Assembly: GCA_038748775.1 (NCBI GenBank)
Contig: JBCDIT010000001.1
Span: 1 to 64,000, forward strand
Source of the DNA: DAIQNV01 sp038748775
Lineage (GTDB): Bacteria; Planctomycetota; Phycisphaerae; Phycisphaerales; UBA1924
Reading direction: 5' to 3'
DNA length: 64,000 nt
Notes under the pieces: generated by a model
The model's input: only the letters and a program-made list of their open reading frames with translations
Database searches by the model: none
Told to the model about the DNA's origin: nothing
In this document: positions 8,215-16,866 of the stretch, one piece after another
Numbering within the stretch: the first letter of the stretch is position 1
Layout of the letters: each line of letters opens with the position of its first letter
Program-made: the position numbers and the translations under genes

Positions 8215-9369
8215 GAGCGACGGTTCTGCGAGGAGAAGGCAATCGAACGGGACGTGGTTGGCGACGTAAATATCGACGCGTCCGTCTCGGTTGAAGTCGG
8301 CTAACTCGACGTCAATCGCGTTGCCCTGGGCAGACGATGGGATCAAGTGGTTTGCCGACTCAAATCCGCCATTGCCATCATTGAGCAAGATGGTGATGGG
8401 GCGAGCAAGTCCCGGGGCGAGTCGTGCGACGACGGCGTCGAGGTCACCGTCGCCGTCGAGATCTGCGAAGTCGACATCGAGGCTGAACTCCTCGAAAGAT
8501 GGCAGCGCAACTTTCGGAGCTTGCGTGAATACTCCGGTACCGTCGTTGACGAGCAGGGCGTCTTGTGGATCGTGGCCGGCCCAGCCCACGTTTGCAAAGT
8601 AGAGATCGAGATCGCCGTCGCCGTCAACGTCGGCGAGATCGGCTTCACGCGTCTCCTCGCTCGTCCGGCTTCCGATCGACTCCTCGGTGATATCCGCGAA
8701 GGTGCCGTCGCCGGCGTTTCGGAGAACACGGTTGGCGTCTTCGTTTGCGAGAATGATGTCGAGATCACCGTCTCCGTCGATATCGCCGAGTTCGATGTCC
8801 TGGGTGGCGTCGTTCGCCTCTGGGATCGCGCCGGCCGCGATGACAAACGTCGCGTTGCCGCCGTTCAGGATGAGTTGATTCTGGCCTATGTTTCCGAAGA
8901 GAAGATCGATATCACCGTCTGCGTCGGCGTCGAACGCGGCGAAGCTGTTTGACGTTCCGGCGACGGGCAGGCGTGTGGAGACATCCTCAAACCGACCTTG
9001 ACCGTCGTTGAGGTACATCTCGTTGGTCTGAGTATCTTCGGATGCAAAGACGAGGTCAGGATCCCCGTCGCCGTCGAGATCCGCGATGGCGATGTCTTCG
9101 GAGTCTCCGAAAATCCCTTGCGGGAGCGCGTCGCGGCTGTAGACGTATCGCCCGTCCACGTCGAGCAAAACAGCATTCTGGTCGAACTCGACGGCGAGGA
9201 CGATGTCACGTTTTCCGTCGCCGTTGAGGTCGGCATGCTCCATATCCATGGTGCGACCGTTGGTGACCGCGACCGGGAGGAGCTTTGCGGAACCGTCTAC
9301 GAGTTGAACTGGTTGGATTCCGAACACGGCCCCCGACGAGAGCGAGGCCATTGCGCAGATCGACAGCAT
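8212..9369 (-). CDS. Secreted FG-GAP/VCBS-repeat beta-propeller protein
   Basis: 385 residues with a signal peptide (residues 1-17) and seven calcium-binding-type blades: DLNGDGKRDIVLA, DLDGDGDPDLVFA, DADADGDIDLLFG, DIDGDGDLDIILA, DVDGDGDLDLYFA, DLDGDGDLDAVVA and DFNRDGRVDIYVA. This is an integrin-alpha-like (FG-GAP/VCBS) seven-bladed propeller, presumably an exported adhesion or ligand-binding module. There is no catalytic motif and no sorting tail. GGAGG lies seven bases before the ATG. The TAA stop lies inside the dispersed repeat copy A. Confidence 0.82.
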   Translation of the reverse strand: MLSICAMASLSSGAVFGIQPVQLVDGSAKLLPVAVTNGRTMDMEHADLNGDGKRDIVLAVEFDQNAVLLDVDGRYVYSRDALPQGIFGDSEDIAIADLDGDGDPDLVFASEDTQTNEMYLNDGQGRFEDVSTRLPVAGTSNSFAAFDADADGDIDLLFGNIGQNQLILNGGNATFVIAAGAIPEANDATQDIELGDIDGDGDLDIILANEDANRVLRNAGDGTFADITEESIGSRTSEETREADLADVDGDGDLDLYFANVGWAGHDPQDALLVNDGTGVFTQAPKVALPSFEEFSLDVDFADLDGDGDLDAVVARLAPGLARPITILLNDGNGGFESANHLIPSSAQGNAIDVELADFNRDGRVDIYVANHVPFDCLLLAEPSL

Positions 9370-9509
9370 GCGTCATCCTCCGGCTTGCCGACGCCCGTCG
9401 GCGTGATTCGTCGGACGTAGGAGAGTGCCGCGACACCGACATCTGGCGGTGAAATGCGATTGTTTTGCCGGTAGTCTTGTTTAGGCGATGCCGTTCGTGC
9501 TGCGAGGCG

Positions 9510-12500
9510 TCAGGGTGTCTCACCGAGCAGGACGCGGACCGCAGCCTCGAGTTGGGTGTCGCGACCGTTCGCCGCGGCATCCGGCGGCATCGGCACGAGG
9601 TGGGTCGGCTCGAGTTGGTTGTTCTCGAGGTAGACCCCGTCGAGGCCCTTGGCGCCGACTTGCGGGATGCCGAAAACGAGGTCACCGGTGAAGAGCGACT
9701 CCCACCAGACGGCTGTGGTCGTACCGGGCACTGGCATTCCGACGGTGTCTCCGAGCCCGAGTTCGGTGTACACCCACGGGAAGAAGTGTGCGTCCGAATA
9801 GTTGCTCTCACTCATGACGACGACGGATGGCTTCGTCCAACGGCGGGAGGGGTCGCCGTGATAGCGGATGCCTGGGGCGAGGTCGTTGCGAGGGTAGAGA
9901 TTCACGTAGGTGTTTCCGGAGAGGAATGTCGCGAGGTCGTCGTGGAGCCAGCCTCCGCCGTTGAAACGGGTGTCAACGATGAGGGCTTCCTTGTCGTAGT
10001 GCTCACCCATGACACGCTCGTAAAACTCTCGGAAGCTCGCGTCGTTCATGCCTCGGACGTGCGCATAGCCGAGGCGGCCACCCGACAACTCGTCGACGAT
10101 CGCCTCGCGGGTGCGGACCCATCGCTCGTAGAGCAACTGTGATTCGGCGCGTCGTGATACCGGACGGACGACGACGTCGCGACCTTCTTGTTCGTCGTCT
10201 GATCGCACGGTGAGCCGGACGCGGTCACCCGCCTTGCCCTCGAGAAGACTGAAGAAGTTCACGGATCCTGCAACGTCGATCCCGTCGACCGCGATGACGG
10301 TATCACCGGGCTCGATGTCGATCGTGGCGCGGTCGAGGGGACCGTTCTCGAGCACTTCGGCGATTCGCGCGCCGTTGGCGGTACCGCCGGATTCCCAGAT
10401 CACGCCGAGCGAAGCGGTGGATGCATCACCCGGACTCCCACCCGAGCGGTAGCGCCCTCCGGTGTGCGACGCATTGAGTTCACCGAGTAACTCAGAGAGC
10501 AACGTCGCGAAGTCTTGGTTGTTTGCGATACCTTCAAGCTTGGGGCGGTACTGCTCAAGGTAGAAGGGCCAATCGACGCCGTGCATGTCGGTTCTGTAGA
10601 ACTTCTTGTTGGTCTGTCGCCAGACGTGCTCGAGCAGGTGCGCTCGCTCCGCGGACTCGTCGACCATCATTTCGGCCGAGAACGTGATCGTCTTCCGCGT
10701 CCCGCCATCGGTTTTCACTGAACTGAGCGAGCCATCGGTGAGGAGGAAGATCGTGTCTCCGTCGTCGCTCATCACCATCGACGCTGAACCGGCGTTGAGC
10801 TTGGCGAGCAGGCTGACCGATTCTTCGCGGAAGTCGCGGACCCAGAGGTCGTACCCCCGTTCAAAGCGGGCGAGGTAGTAGAGCTTGTCACCATCGGGCG
10901 CGAGGGCGAAACCGGCGAGGTCGGAGGCGTGGGTGGTGAGGCGGACGGTGCGGGTGTCGATACCTTCAAACTCGATGTCGATCGGTTCGGGGAGTTCATC
11001 GCTTTCGGGTTCCGACTCGGTGTCGTCACCGGCGCCTTCGTCGTTGGCTCCCTCGTCGTCGGCGTCGGTTCCGTTTTCGATGCTCTCTGCGTCGGGTTCC
11101 TCGTCGTTCTCGTCGGCGGCTTCCTCGTCCTTTGCCCTTTCATCGAGTTCCTTCTTGAGTTGGTACTCCTCCTTCGAAAGGCGGAATCGATCGAATGCGT
11201 CCTGGGTGAGGAAGGCCGCGACGACGTCGTACTCTGCGCCCCAACTGCCGTGCGCGCGCTCGCCGTATCGGTCCGTTTGCCAAACGATCGCGCCGCCATT
11301 CATCGCAAACATGGGAGTGACGTCGTTGTAGCCTGAGCGTGACAGGTCGAACGGTTCGTCGGCCGACGCCTCGTCGTGACCATCAGGAACAGCGGGTACG
11401 AGACCGGCTTCGCTGTAGAAGATGCGGCCCCGGTCATAGAACGCGGTCGTTAGCCACCGGGCGTCGGGCGACCAGTCGAACCAGTGGTCTCCGTCGCTGT
11501 ACGAATAGAAGAGATCGCCGGCGAGCGCGCGGTGGGTCTCGCCAGTATCGCGGTCGAGGACGTTGATCTGGTTGCGCTCATACAGATAGGCGATGCGATC
11601 ACCGGCCGGCGCGTAGAAAGGCTGAAACTCGTCGGACTCGGTCGCGGCTATCTCCGTCTCCGTGACCTTCGTGGCGCTAAAGAAGTACAGCTCGCCTTCG
11701 TCGGCGAGTTCGCTCTCGTAGATGTTCCAGGAACCATCGCGCTCACCGGCATACACGAGAGCACGCCCATCGGGCCGGAACGAAACCGAACGCTCCTGTT
11801 CGGGCGTGTGCGTAACTCTGCGCGTAGTCGTGAAGTCCGCCGACGTGACGAACACTTCACCGCGGAGAACAAACGCGAGCTCCTTTCCGTTCGGGGACAC
11901 GGAGAACTCCGATGCGCCCGACCTCCTGGTTTCGGTTCTCGGTTGGCCGTCGCGTCCATCGACGGCAATCGTAACGTCGACACGATCCGGATCGCCGCCC
12001 TCCCGAAGAGTGTAGAGGTCGCCGTGCCAACTGAAGGCCAGGGTCCCGTTGTCGGCGACCGAGAGGTGACGAACCGGGTGATGCTCGAATGACGTCAGGC
12101 GGGTGGCGTTCGCGCCGGCGCGGCGGGCCATGCGGTAGACGTTGCTATCGCCGTCGCGCTCTGAGAGGAAGTAGACCGCACCGTCGCCCGCCGCCCAGAC
12201 GGGGTTGCGGTCCTCGCCCTCAAACTGAGTCAGCTTGGTGTGCTCGCCCGACGCGGAGTCATACACCCAGACGTCACGCGCGATCGCTGAGCGGTGATGC
12301 TTGCGCAGCGCGTCCTCGTACCCCTTGATGTCCTCGTAGGTGATACGACGGCCGTCTTCGGTGAACCGAGCATTTGCGGCGGGTGTGGTGAGCACCATGG
12401 TCGGTGTGCCGCCCTCGATGCTGACGTCGTACAACTCAGGGAGAACCCCGCTCGGGAAAAGCGCCGATTCGGGCGCGTCCATGCGCGAACTGGAGAACAC

Positions 12501-12899
12501 GACGCTCGAGCCATCTGGACGAAAGTCGGACGGGTGGTCGTCCGCCGAGTGGTACGTGAGACGCGTTGCCTGTCCTCCCTGGGAGGGCATCACAAAGACA
12601 TCGTCGTTTCCGAACCGGTCAGAGCTGAACGCGATCATTGATCCGTCGTGCGACCAGACGGGATGGGATTCGTACGCGTCGTGGAGCGTGAGCGGGACGG
12701 CTCGGCCCCCGGAGACCGGAACCTTGTAGAGATCCCCTGCGTGGACAAAGACAAGCGTGCTTCCGTCGGGCGAAATAGCTGGGTGACGGAACCAATCGCC
12801 GCTGACTACCTGCGCCGACGCGACGTTGGTGAGCGCAAAGATCGCAGCCGCCGCTGCGAACTCAGCTGTCATTCGTGTTGTCGTCCGGATCGCGGTCAC
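9510..12899 (-). CDS. Tricorn protease homologue (S41-family, secreted)
   Basis: 1129 residues. GTG start with AAGGAG seven bases upstream; signal peptide EFAAAAAIFALTNVASAQ. The N-terminal half holds two WD40/PD40-type propellers (HPAISPDGSTLVFVHAGDLY, FSVSPNGKELAFVLRGEVF), split by a very acidic linker (about residues 565-625), then a PDZ domain and the S41 core. The tricorn tetrad can be read: ASHTGG (Ser-His), ESNYSDAHFF (nucleophile Ser1035 then Asp) and LENNQLEPTH (Glu). Archaeal tricorn is a cytosolic peptide-trimming protease; this form carries a signal peptide and so probably acts outside the cytoplasm on oligopeptides, in keeping with neighbouring exported peptidases. About the usual family length. 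Confidence 0.9.
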   Translation of the reverse strand: MTAIRTTTRMTAEFAAAAAIFALTNVASAQVVSGDWFRHPAISPDGSTLVFVHAGDLYKVPVSGGRAVPLTLHDAYESHPVWSHDGSMIAFSSDRFGNDDVFVMPSQGGQATRLTYHSADDHPSDFRPDGSSVVFSSSRMDAPESALFPSGVLPELYDVSIEGGTPTMVLTTPAANARFTEDGRRITYEDIKGYEDALRKHHRSAIARDVWVYDSASGEHTKLTQFEGEDRNPVWAAGDGAVYFLSERDGDSNVYRMARRAGANATRLTSFEHHPVRHLSVADNGTLAFSWHGDLYTLREGGDPDRVDVTIAVDGRDGQPRTETRRSGASEFSVSPNGKELAFVLRGEVFVTSADFTTTRRVTHTPEQERSVSFRPDGRALVYAGERDGSWNIYESELADEGELYFFSATKVTETEIAATESDEFQPFYAPAGDRIAYLYERNQINVLDRDTGETHRALAGDLFYSYSDGDHWFDWSPDARWLTTAFYDRGRIFYSEAGLVPAVPDGHDEASADEPFDLSRSGYNDVTPMFAMNGGAIVWQTDRYGERAHGSWGAEYDVVAAFLTQDAFDRFRLSKEEYQLKKELDERAKDEEAADENDEEPDAESIENGTDADDEGANDEGAGDDTESEPESDELPEPIDIEFEGIDTRTVRLTTHASDLAGFALAPDGDKLYYLARFERGYDLWVRDFREESVSLLAKLNAGSASMVMSDDGDTIFLLTDGSLSSVKTDGGTRKTITFSAEMMVDESAERAHLLEHVWRQTNKKFYRTDMHGVDWPFYLEQYRPKLEGIANNQDFATLLSELLGELNASHTGGRYRSGGSPGDASTASLGVIWESGGTANGARIAEVLENGPLDRATIDIEPGDTVIAVDGIDVAGSVNFFSLLEGKAGDRVRLTVRSDDEQEGRDVVVRPVSRRAESQLLYERWVRTREAIVDELSGGRLGYAHVRGMNDASFREFYERVMGEHYDKEALIVDTRFNGGGWLHDDLATFLSGNTYVNLYPRNDLAPGIRYHGDPSRRWTKPSVVVMSESNYSDAHFFPWVYTELGLGDTVGMPVPGTTTAVWWESLFTGDLVFGIPQVGAKGLDGVYLENNQLEPTHLVPMPPDAAANGRDTQLEAAVRVLLGETP

Positions 12900-13177
12900 C
12901 GTGGTTCTCCTTGGGCCCGTCGAGGAATCGAGGTTTGCCTGAGTCTATTCGCTGACAGTATCGCTCACTTTGATTCAAGAGAGTTCAGACGACGCGCCGG
13001 CTGTGAAAGGTGAATGCTTTGCAACACGCCGCCCCGTGGTCACGGGAAGAACGCCGAATCCGATCATCCGCGAATCTGGGGTCGGGTTTGCCGGCGGGAT
13101 CTCGGCTATAACAGCCTCGCTCGGGTCCGTGTTTGTAGCCGGAGCATGGCGCAGAGATCGGCTTTGGAGGGCATGTA

Positions 13178-14995
13178 ATGGTGCGTTCGTGTGTGACCCG
13201 CGTCCGGCTGGGCGGTGCTTTGCTCAGCGTTTCGATATTCGCCGGCGTTGCGACGGCGGCGCCGACCGTGGGGCGTCAAGTCATTGGACGAAGCCCCGGT
13301 GGTTCGCCTATCGAAGTCTGGACAGTTTCCGACCGGTCCGCTTCGGACCGTGGTACAGGCGAGCGCCCGGCGATCGCGATTCTCGCCGGCATCCAGGGTC
13401 ACCATCAGATTGGCGCTCGTGTCGCAGAGTCGATAAAGCGGCGGCTGATCGAGGATCACGCCGACTCGATCGCCGATCGTACGGTCTACATCATTCCCGC
13501 GGTGAACCCGGAGGGCCTGGCGCGATTCGCGTCGCCCGGAGTTCCGAAGGCGCTCTCGGGAAGAGTTCCCGACGCACGCGACTCGGACCGGGACCGTCGC
13601 GTTGATGAAGATCCGCCGAACGATCTGGACGGCGACGGTGTGATCACGATGATGCGCATACCGGCCCCGAAGACAGCCTTTGGTATTGAGCCGACCCATG
13701 TCGTCGATCAGGGGGATCCACGCATCGTTCGTGAACCCGAAGACGACGAGGTGCCAACGCACGCCGTGCTGATCGAGGGTGTCGACGACGACGGCGACGG
13801 GCGATTCAACGAAGACGGCTGGGGAGGCGCCTCCGGCGGCGGTGTCGACTTGGACATGCACTTCCCGACGCACTGGCCCGAGCACGCCGACGGCGCCGGT
13901 CGATTCCCGCTCGACCGTCCTGAGGCTCTCGCGGTCGCCGAGTGGCTGCAGGCGCGCCGCAACATCGTGGCAGTGATTGTGTATGGGCCTCACGACACGA
14001 TCGTGTCGACGCCCCCGAAGGGCAAATACGGCCCCGAAGGCCGGGTTCCAAAGGGCATCGAAGAAGATGACGCGGCGGTGTACACGCTGGCCGCGGAGGC
14101 GTTCAAAGACGCAACGGGTATCACCAAGACCGAGCCGGGGCCCGATCGGGCCGGGTCACTCTTGCAGTGGTGCTACGCCGATCTCGGCGTGTACGCGTTT
14201 GGGACGCCCGTTTGGGTCCGGCCCGATCTCGTCAAGCAGGACGGTGCGTCGGTTGATGAGGCCGCATTGGATGCCAACGCCGACGATGCTGGGCCCGCGC
14301 AGGAAGACATCGAGGCCGCGGACCGTGCGGACCTCACTGAACGCGGCGGGGGAGAGGACCCGGGGCTGAGCCAGAAAGTCGACGCGTCGATCGGTGCCAC
14401 CGGTGCCGACGGTGCGCAGAAGCCAAAGCCGAGCGGAGACTCCGCCGAATCTAAGTGGCTCCGGTGGATCGATGAACGAGGTGGCGATGGCTTCGTTGAG
14501 TGGCAACCGTTCGAGCATCCCCAACTCGGCTCTGTTGAGATTGGCGGGTTTGTTCCGGGCGTTCGCGTGAACCCCCCGGCGGGAAGAGAAGCCGAGCTTG
14601 TGGAACAGCAGGCGGTGTTCGCGGCAGCTGTGCTCGACATGCTGCCCCGTGTTGAGATTGACGACCCCACCGTGGAGCGGGTCGGAGCTCGTCTTTGGCG
14701 TGTTGGCGTGACGCTCCGCAACTCTGGCACGCTGCCGACGAAGTCGTCTATCGGCGTCAAGACACGGCGTCTGCCTGGGATTGTCTGCGTGATGGACCCG
14801 GACCGAGACCTTGAAACCGATCGGATCGTTTCCGGCTCGAGGGCGATTCGTTTCGCTTCGATCGATGGACGCGGCTCGTCGGAGCGGGCCGAATGGCTGG
14901 TAATCGCTGACGCAAGCGACACGGTGGACTTGGAGATTCGTACGCCGATGTTCGGCACGACGCGTTATGAGCTAACGATGGAGACCGAGCGATGA
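13178..14995 (+). CDS. M14 carboxypeptidase-like protein, predicted catalytically inactive
   Basis: 605 residues with a signal peptide (to about residue 28) and GGAGG seven bases before the ATG. It aligns along its length with the next gene, sharing the two aspartate-rich inserts (DLDGDGVITMMR; DDDGDGRFNEDG) typical of this M14 subgroup and the C-terminal beta domain (VERVGARLWRVGVTLRN). However, the zinc motif HxxE is replaced (GIQGHHQIGARVA against GSIHANEVQATEV), the DMNRNWP arginine segment reads DMHFPTHWP, and the catalytic Glu (SFTNELW) reads AFGTPVW. Only the third zinc His (YGPHD) remains. It is probably a pseudoenzyme binding the same substrates. Its stop overlaps the next start (ATGA), so the two products are probably made together. 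Confidence 0.78.
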   Translation: MVRSCVTRVRLGGALLSVSIFAGVATAAPTVGRQVIGRSPGGSPIEVWTVSDRSASDRGTGERPAIAILAGIQGHHQIGARVAESIKRRLIEDHADSIADRTVYIIPAVNPEGLARFASPGVPKALSGRVPDARDSDRDRRVDEDPPNDLDGDGVITMMRIPAPKTAFGIEPTHVVDQGDPRIVREPEDDEVPTHAVLIEGVDDDGDGRFNEDGWGGASGGGVDLDMHFPTHWPEHADGAGRFPLDRPEALAVAEWLQARRNIVAVIVYGPHDTIVSTPPKGKYGPEGRVPKGIEEDDAAVYTLAAEAFKDATGITKTEPGPDRAGSLLQWCYADLGVYAFGTPVWVRPDLVKQDGASVDEAALDANADDAGPAQEDIEAADRADLTERGGGEDPGLSQKVDASIGATGADGAQKPKPSGDSAESKWLRWIDERGGDGFVEWQPFEHPQLGSVEIGGFVPGVRVNPPAGREAELVEQQAVFAAAVLDMLPRVEIDDPTVERVGARLWRVGVTLRNSGTLPTKSSIGVKTRRLPGIVCVMDPDRDLETDRIVSGSRAIRFASIDGRGSSERAEWLVIADASDTVDLEIRTPMFGTTRYELTMETER

Positions 14996-16752
14996 ACACG
15001 ACCCATATGCTCCTCAGACTGGTTGTCATCGTGGTCGCGCTGTTGAGCGTTCCCCGAGTGGGTTTCGCCCAGGCGACGGTCGAATCGAAACACGAGATTC
15101 ACTGGAACCGTTACTACACCGTCGAGGAAACGAACGATCGCGTGCGTTCGCTCGCTCGCGCGTACCCCGAGCTGATTTCGGTGCGTCGCATCGGTACGAG
15201 CGGGCAAGGGCGGGAACTGCTCGTCGCGGTGATCACCAAGCCCGGTGACGACCACACTGCGAAGCCAGCGATGTGGATCGACGGCTCGATTCATGCCAAT
15301 GAGGTCCAGGCGACCGAGGTCGTTCTGTACTCGCTCTGGTATCTCGCGACGTACTACGGCCACAACGAGTCGATCACCGAGCTCCTCGATGACTACACGT
15401 TCTACATGATGCCGATCGTGAGCCCGGACTCGCGAGCGAAGTGGTTCGAGGGCCCGTCGACGCCTCACAACCGCCGGTCGAACCAGATGCCGCGGGATAA
15501 CGACAACGACGGCCTAATCGATGAAGACCCGGCCGATGACCTCGACGGCGACGGCAGCATCACCCAGATGTGGAAACCCGACCCTCGCGGCGACTGGGTC
15601 CGCGATCGGTTTGACGACAGGGTGTTCACCCGCGTGCCGGCGGGCGAAACGGGCGACTGGACGTACCTGGGACGTGAGGGCATCGACGACGACGGCGACG
15701 GGCGGACCAACGAGGACGGGACCGATGGCCACGATATGAACCGGAACTGGCCCGCCGATTGGCAGCCCGATTATGTCCAGTTCGGCGCCGGCGCCTACCC
15801 GCTCTCGGCCCCGGAAACTCGGGCGGTTGCCGAGTTTTGCTACGACCATCCCAACATCGCGGCGTTCCAGAGCTACCACAACACCGGAGGCATGATGCTC
15901 CGTGGCCCGGGCACCGACTATCGCACCGCTGCCTACCCCCGAGCCGATCTGCGTGTGTACGACGAGTTCGGTCGCATCGGCTCCGAGATGCTCCCCTACT
16001 ACCGCTACCTCGTGATCTTCAGCGACCTCTACAACGTCCACGGCGGCGAGGCGACTTGGGCGCACGAGGGACTCGGTGTCATCAGCTTCACCAACGAGCT
16101 TTGGACCGTCGGGAAGTACTTCCAGCGCGAAGGCGAGCGTCCGGATGCCGAAGCGATGCGTTTGTTCCGTGATCGCCTGCAGTTCGGCGCCACGTTCCAA
16201 CCCTTCTCGGAGGTCGACCACCCTGAGCACGGGACCGTTCTGGTCGGAGGGCTGAACAAGTGGTCGTCGCGTTCGACCCCGGTCTTCATGCTCGAAGAAG
16301 AGGCGCACCGCAACTTTGCCTTCACAATGCTCCACGGAGGCGAGATGCCCAAGATCCGTTTCGATCGCACGAGCGTCGAGCGGCTCGGCAACCGCCTCTG
16401 GGAAATAACCGTCGAGATTCGTAATGCCAAGCTCATCCCGACGCGAACGGCTCGCGCCCGCACGGCGGGCATCGGCGCTGCCGATCTGCTCACACTCGAA
16501 GGTCGCAACGCGTCGGTCGTCGCTTCGGGCAAGCTCGATAGCTGGTGGGACACAACCGTCGATGAAGTACGGCACGAACCGGGGCGTGTGCTCTACGACG
16601 AGGGCGTCGGCTCGCGAGGGACGATCGTCCACCGGTTCTGGCTGGAGGGCGCTGCCGGTTCGCCTTTCACGCTTCGCTACGCCGCGGAGAAGGCTGTCGA
16701 CATCGAGATGGAGCTTCGCCTCGCGCCAAAGACCGCGGACGATTGGTACTGA
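14992..16752 (+). CDS. Secreted M14 zinc carboxypeptidase
   Basis: 586 residues with signal peptide (LVVIVVALLSVPRVGFAQ). Zinc ligands are His and Glu in GSIHANE and the later His in SYHNTGG; substrate-carboxylate Asn-Arg in DMNRNWP; catalytic Glu in ISFTNELW. All M14 residues are present, so it should remove C-terminal residues from peptides outside the cytoplasm. Aspartate-rich inserts (DNDNDGLIDEDPADDLDGDG; DDDGDGRTNEDG) suggest calcium binding. A C-terminal beta domain follows (from about residue 440). ATGA overlap with the upstream inactive paralogue, with GGAG eight bases before the start, indicates translational coupling. Confidence 0.88.
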   Translation: MNTTHMLLRLVVIVVALLSVPRVGFAQATVESKHEIHWNRYYTVEETNDRVRSLARAYPELISVRRIGTSGQGRELLVAVITKPGDDHTAKPAMWIDGSIHANEVQATEVVLYSLWYLATYYGHNESITELLDDYTFYMMPIVSPDSRAKWFEGPSTPHNRRSNQMPRDNDNDGLIDEDPADDLDGDGSITQMWKPDPRGDWVRDRFDDRVFTRVPAGETGDWTYLGREGIDDDGDGRTNEDGTDGHDMNRNWPADWQPDYVQFGAGAYPLSAPETRAVAEFCYDHPNIAAFQSYHNTGGMMLRGPGTDYRTAAYPRADLRVYDEFGRIGSEMLPYYRYLVIFSDLYNVHGGEATWAHEGLGVISFTNELWTVGKYFQREGERPDAEAMRLFRDRLQFGATFQPFSEVDHPEHGTVLVGGLNKWSSRSTPVFMLEEEAHRNFAFTMLHGGEMPKIRFDRTSVERLGNRLWEITVEIRNAKLIPTRTARARTAGIGAADLLTLEGRNASVVASGKLDSWWDTTVDEVRHEPGRVLYDEGVGSRGTIVHRFWLEGAAGSPFTLRYAAEKAVDIEMELRLAPKTADDWY

Positions 16753-16826
16753 GCCCGGATCGCCCCGCCGTCTCCCGCCTCGCGCGACGGCTCGGCGTTG
16801 GTGCATCGAGGTCGATGGGAATCCCC

Positions 16827-16848
16827 CGACGCACCGTTAGGTGCGTCG
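16827..16848. terminator. Hairpin between convergent genes, possible bidirectional terminator
   Basis: A perfect nine-base-pair stem, CGACGCACC/GGTGCGTCG, with a GTTA loop. It lies between the stop of the M14 gene (16752) and the stop of the short protease gene (16867). There is no T-tract on either side, so factor-independent termination would be weak; the position between convergent stops is the main argument. Confidence 0.45.
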
Positions 16849-16866
16849 AGGTTGAAGGTGTTCGTG

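Noticed and set aside
15514..16806. 430-residue minus-strand open frame
   Set aside because: Antisense to the active M14 gene with conserved catalytic residues.
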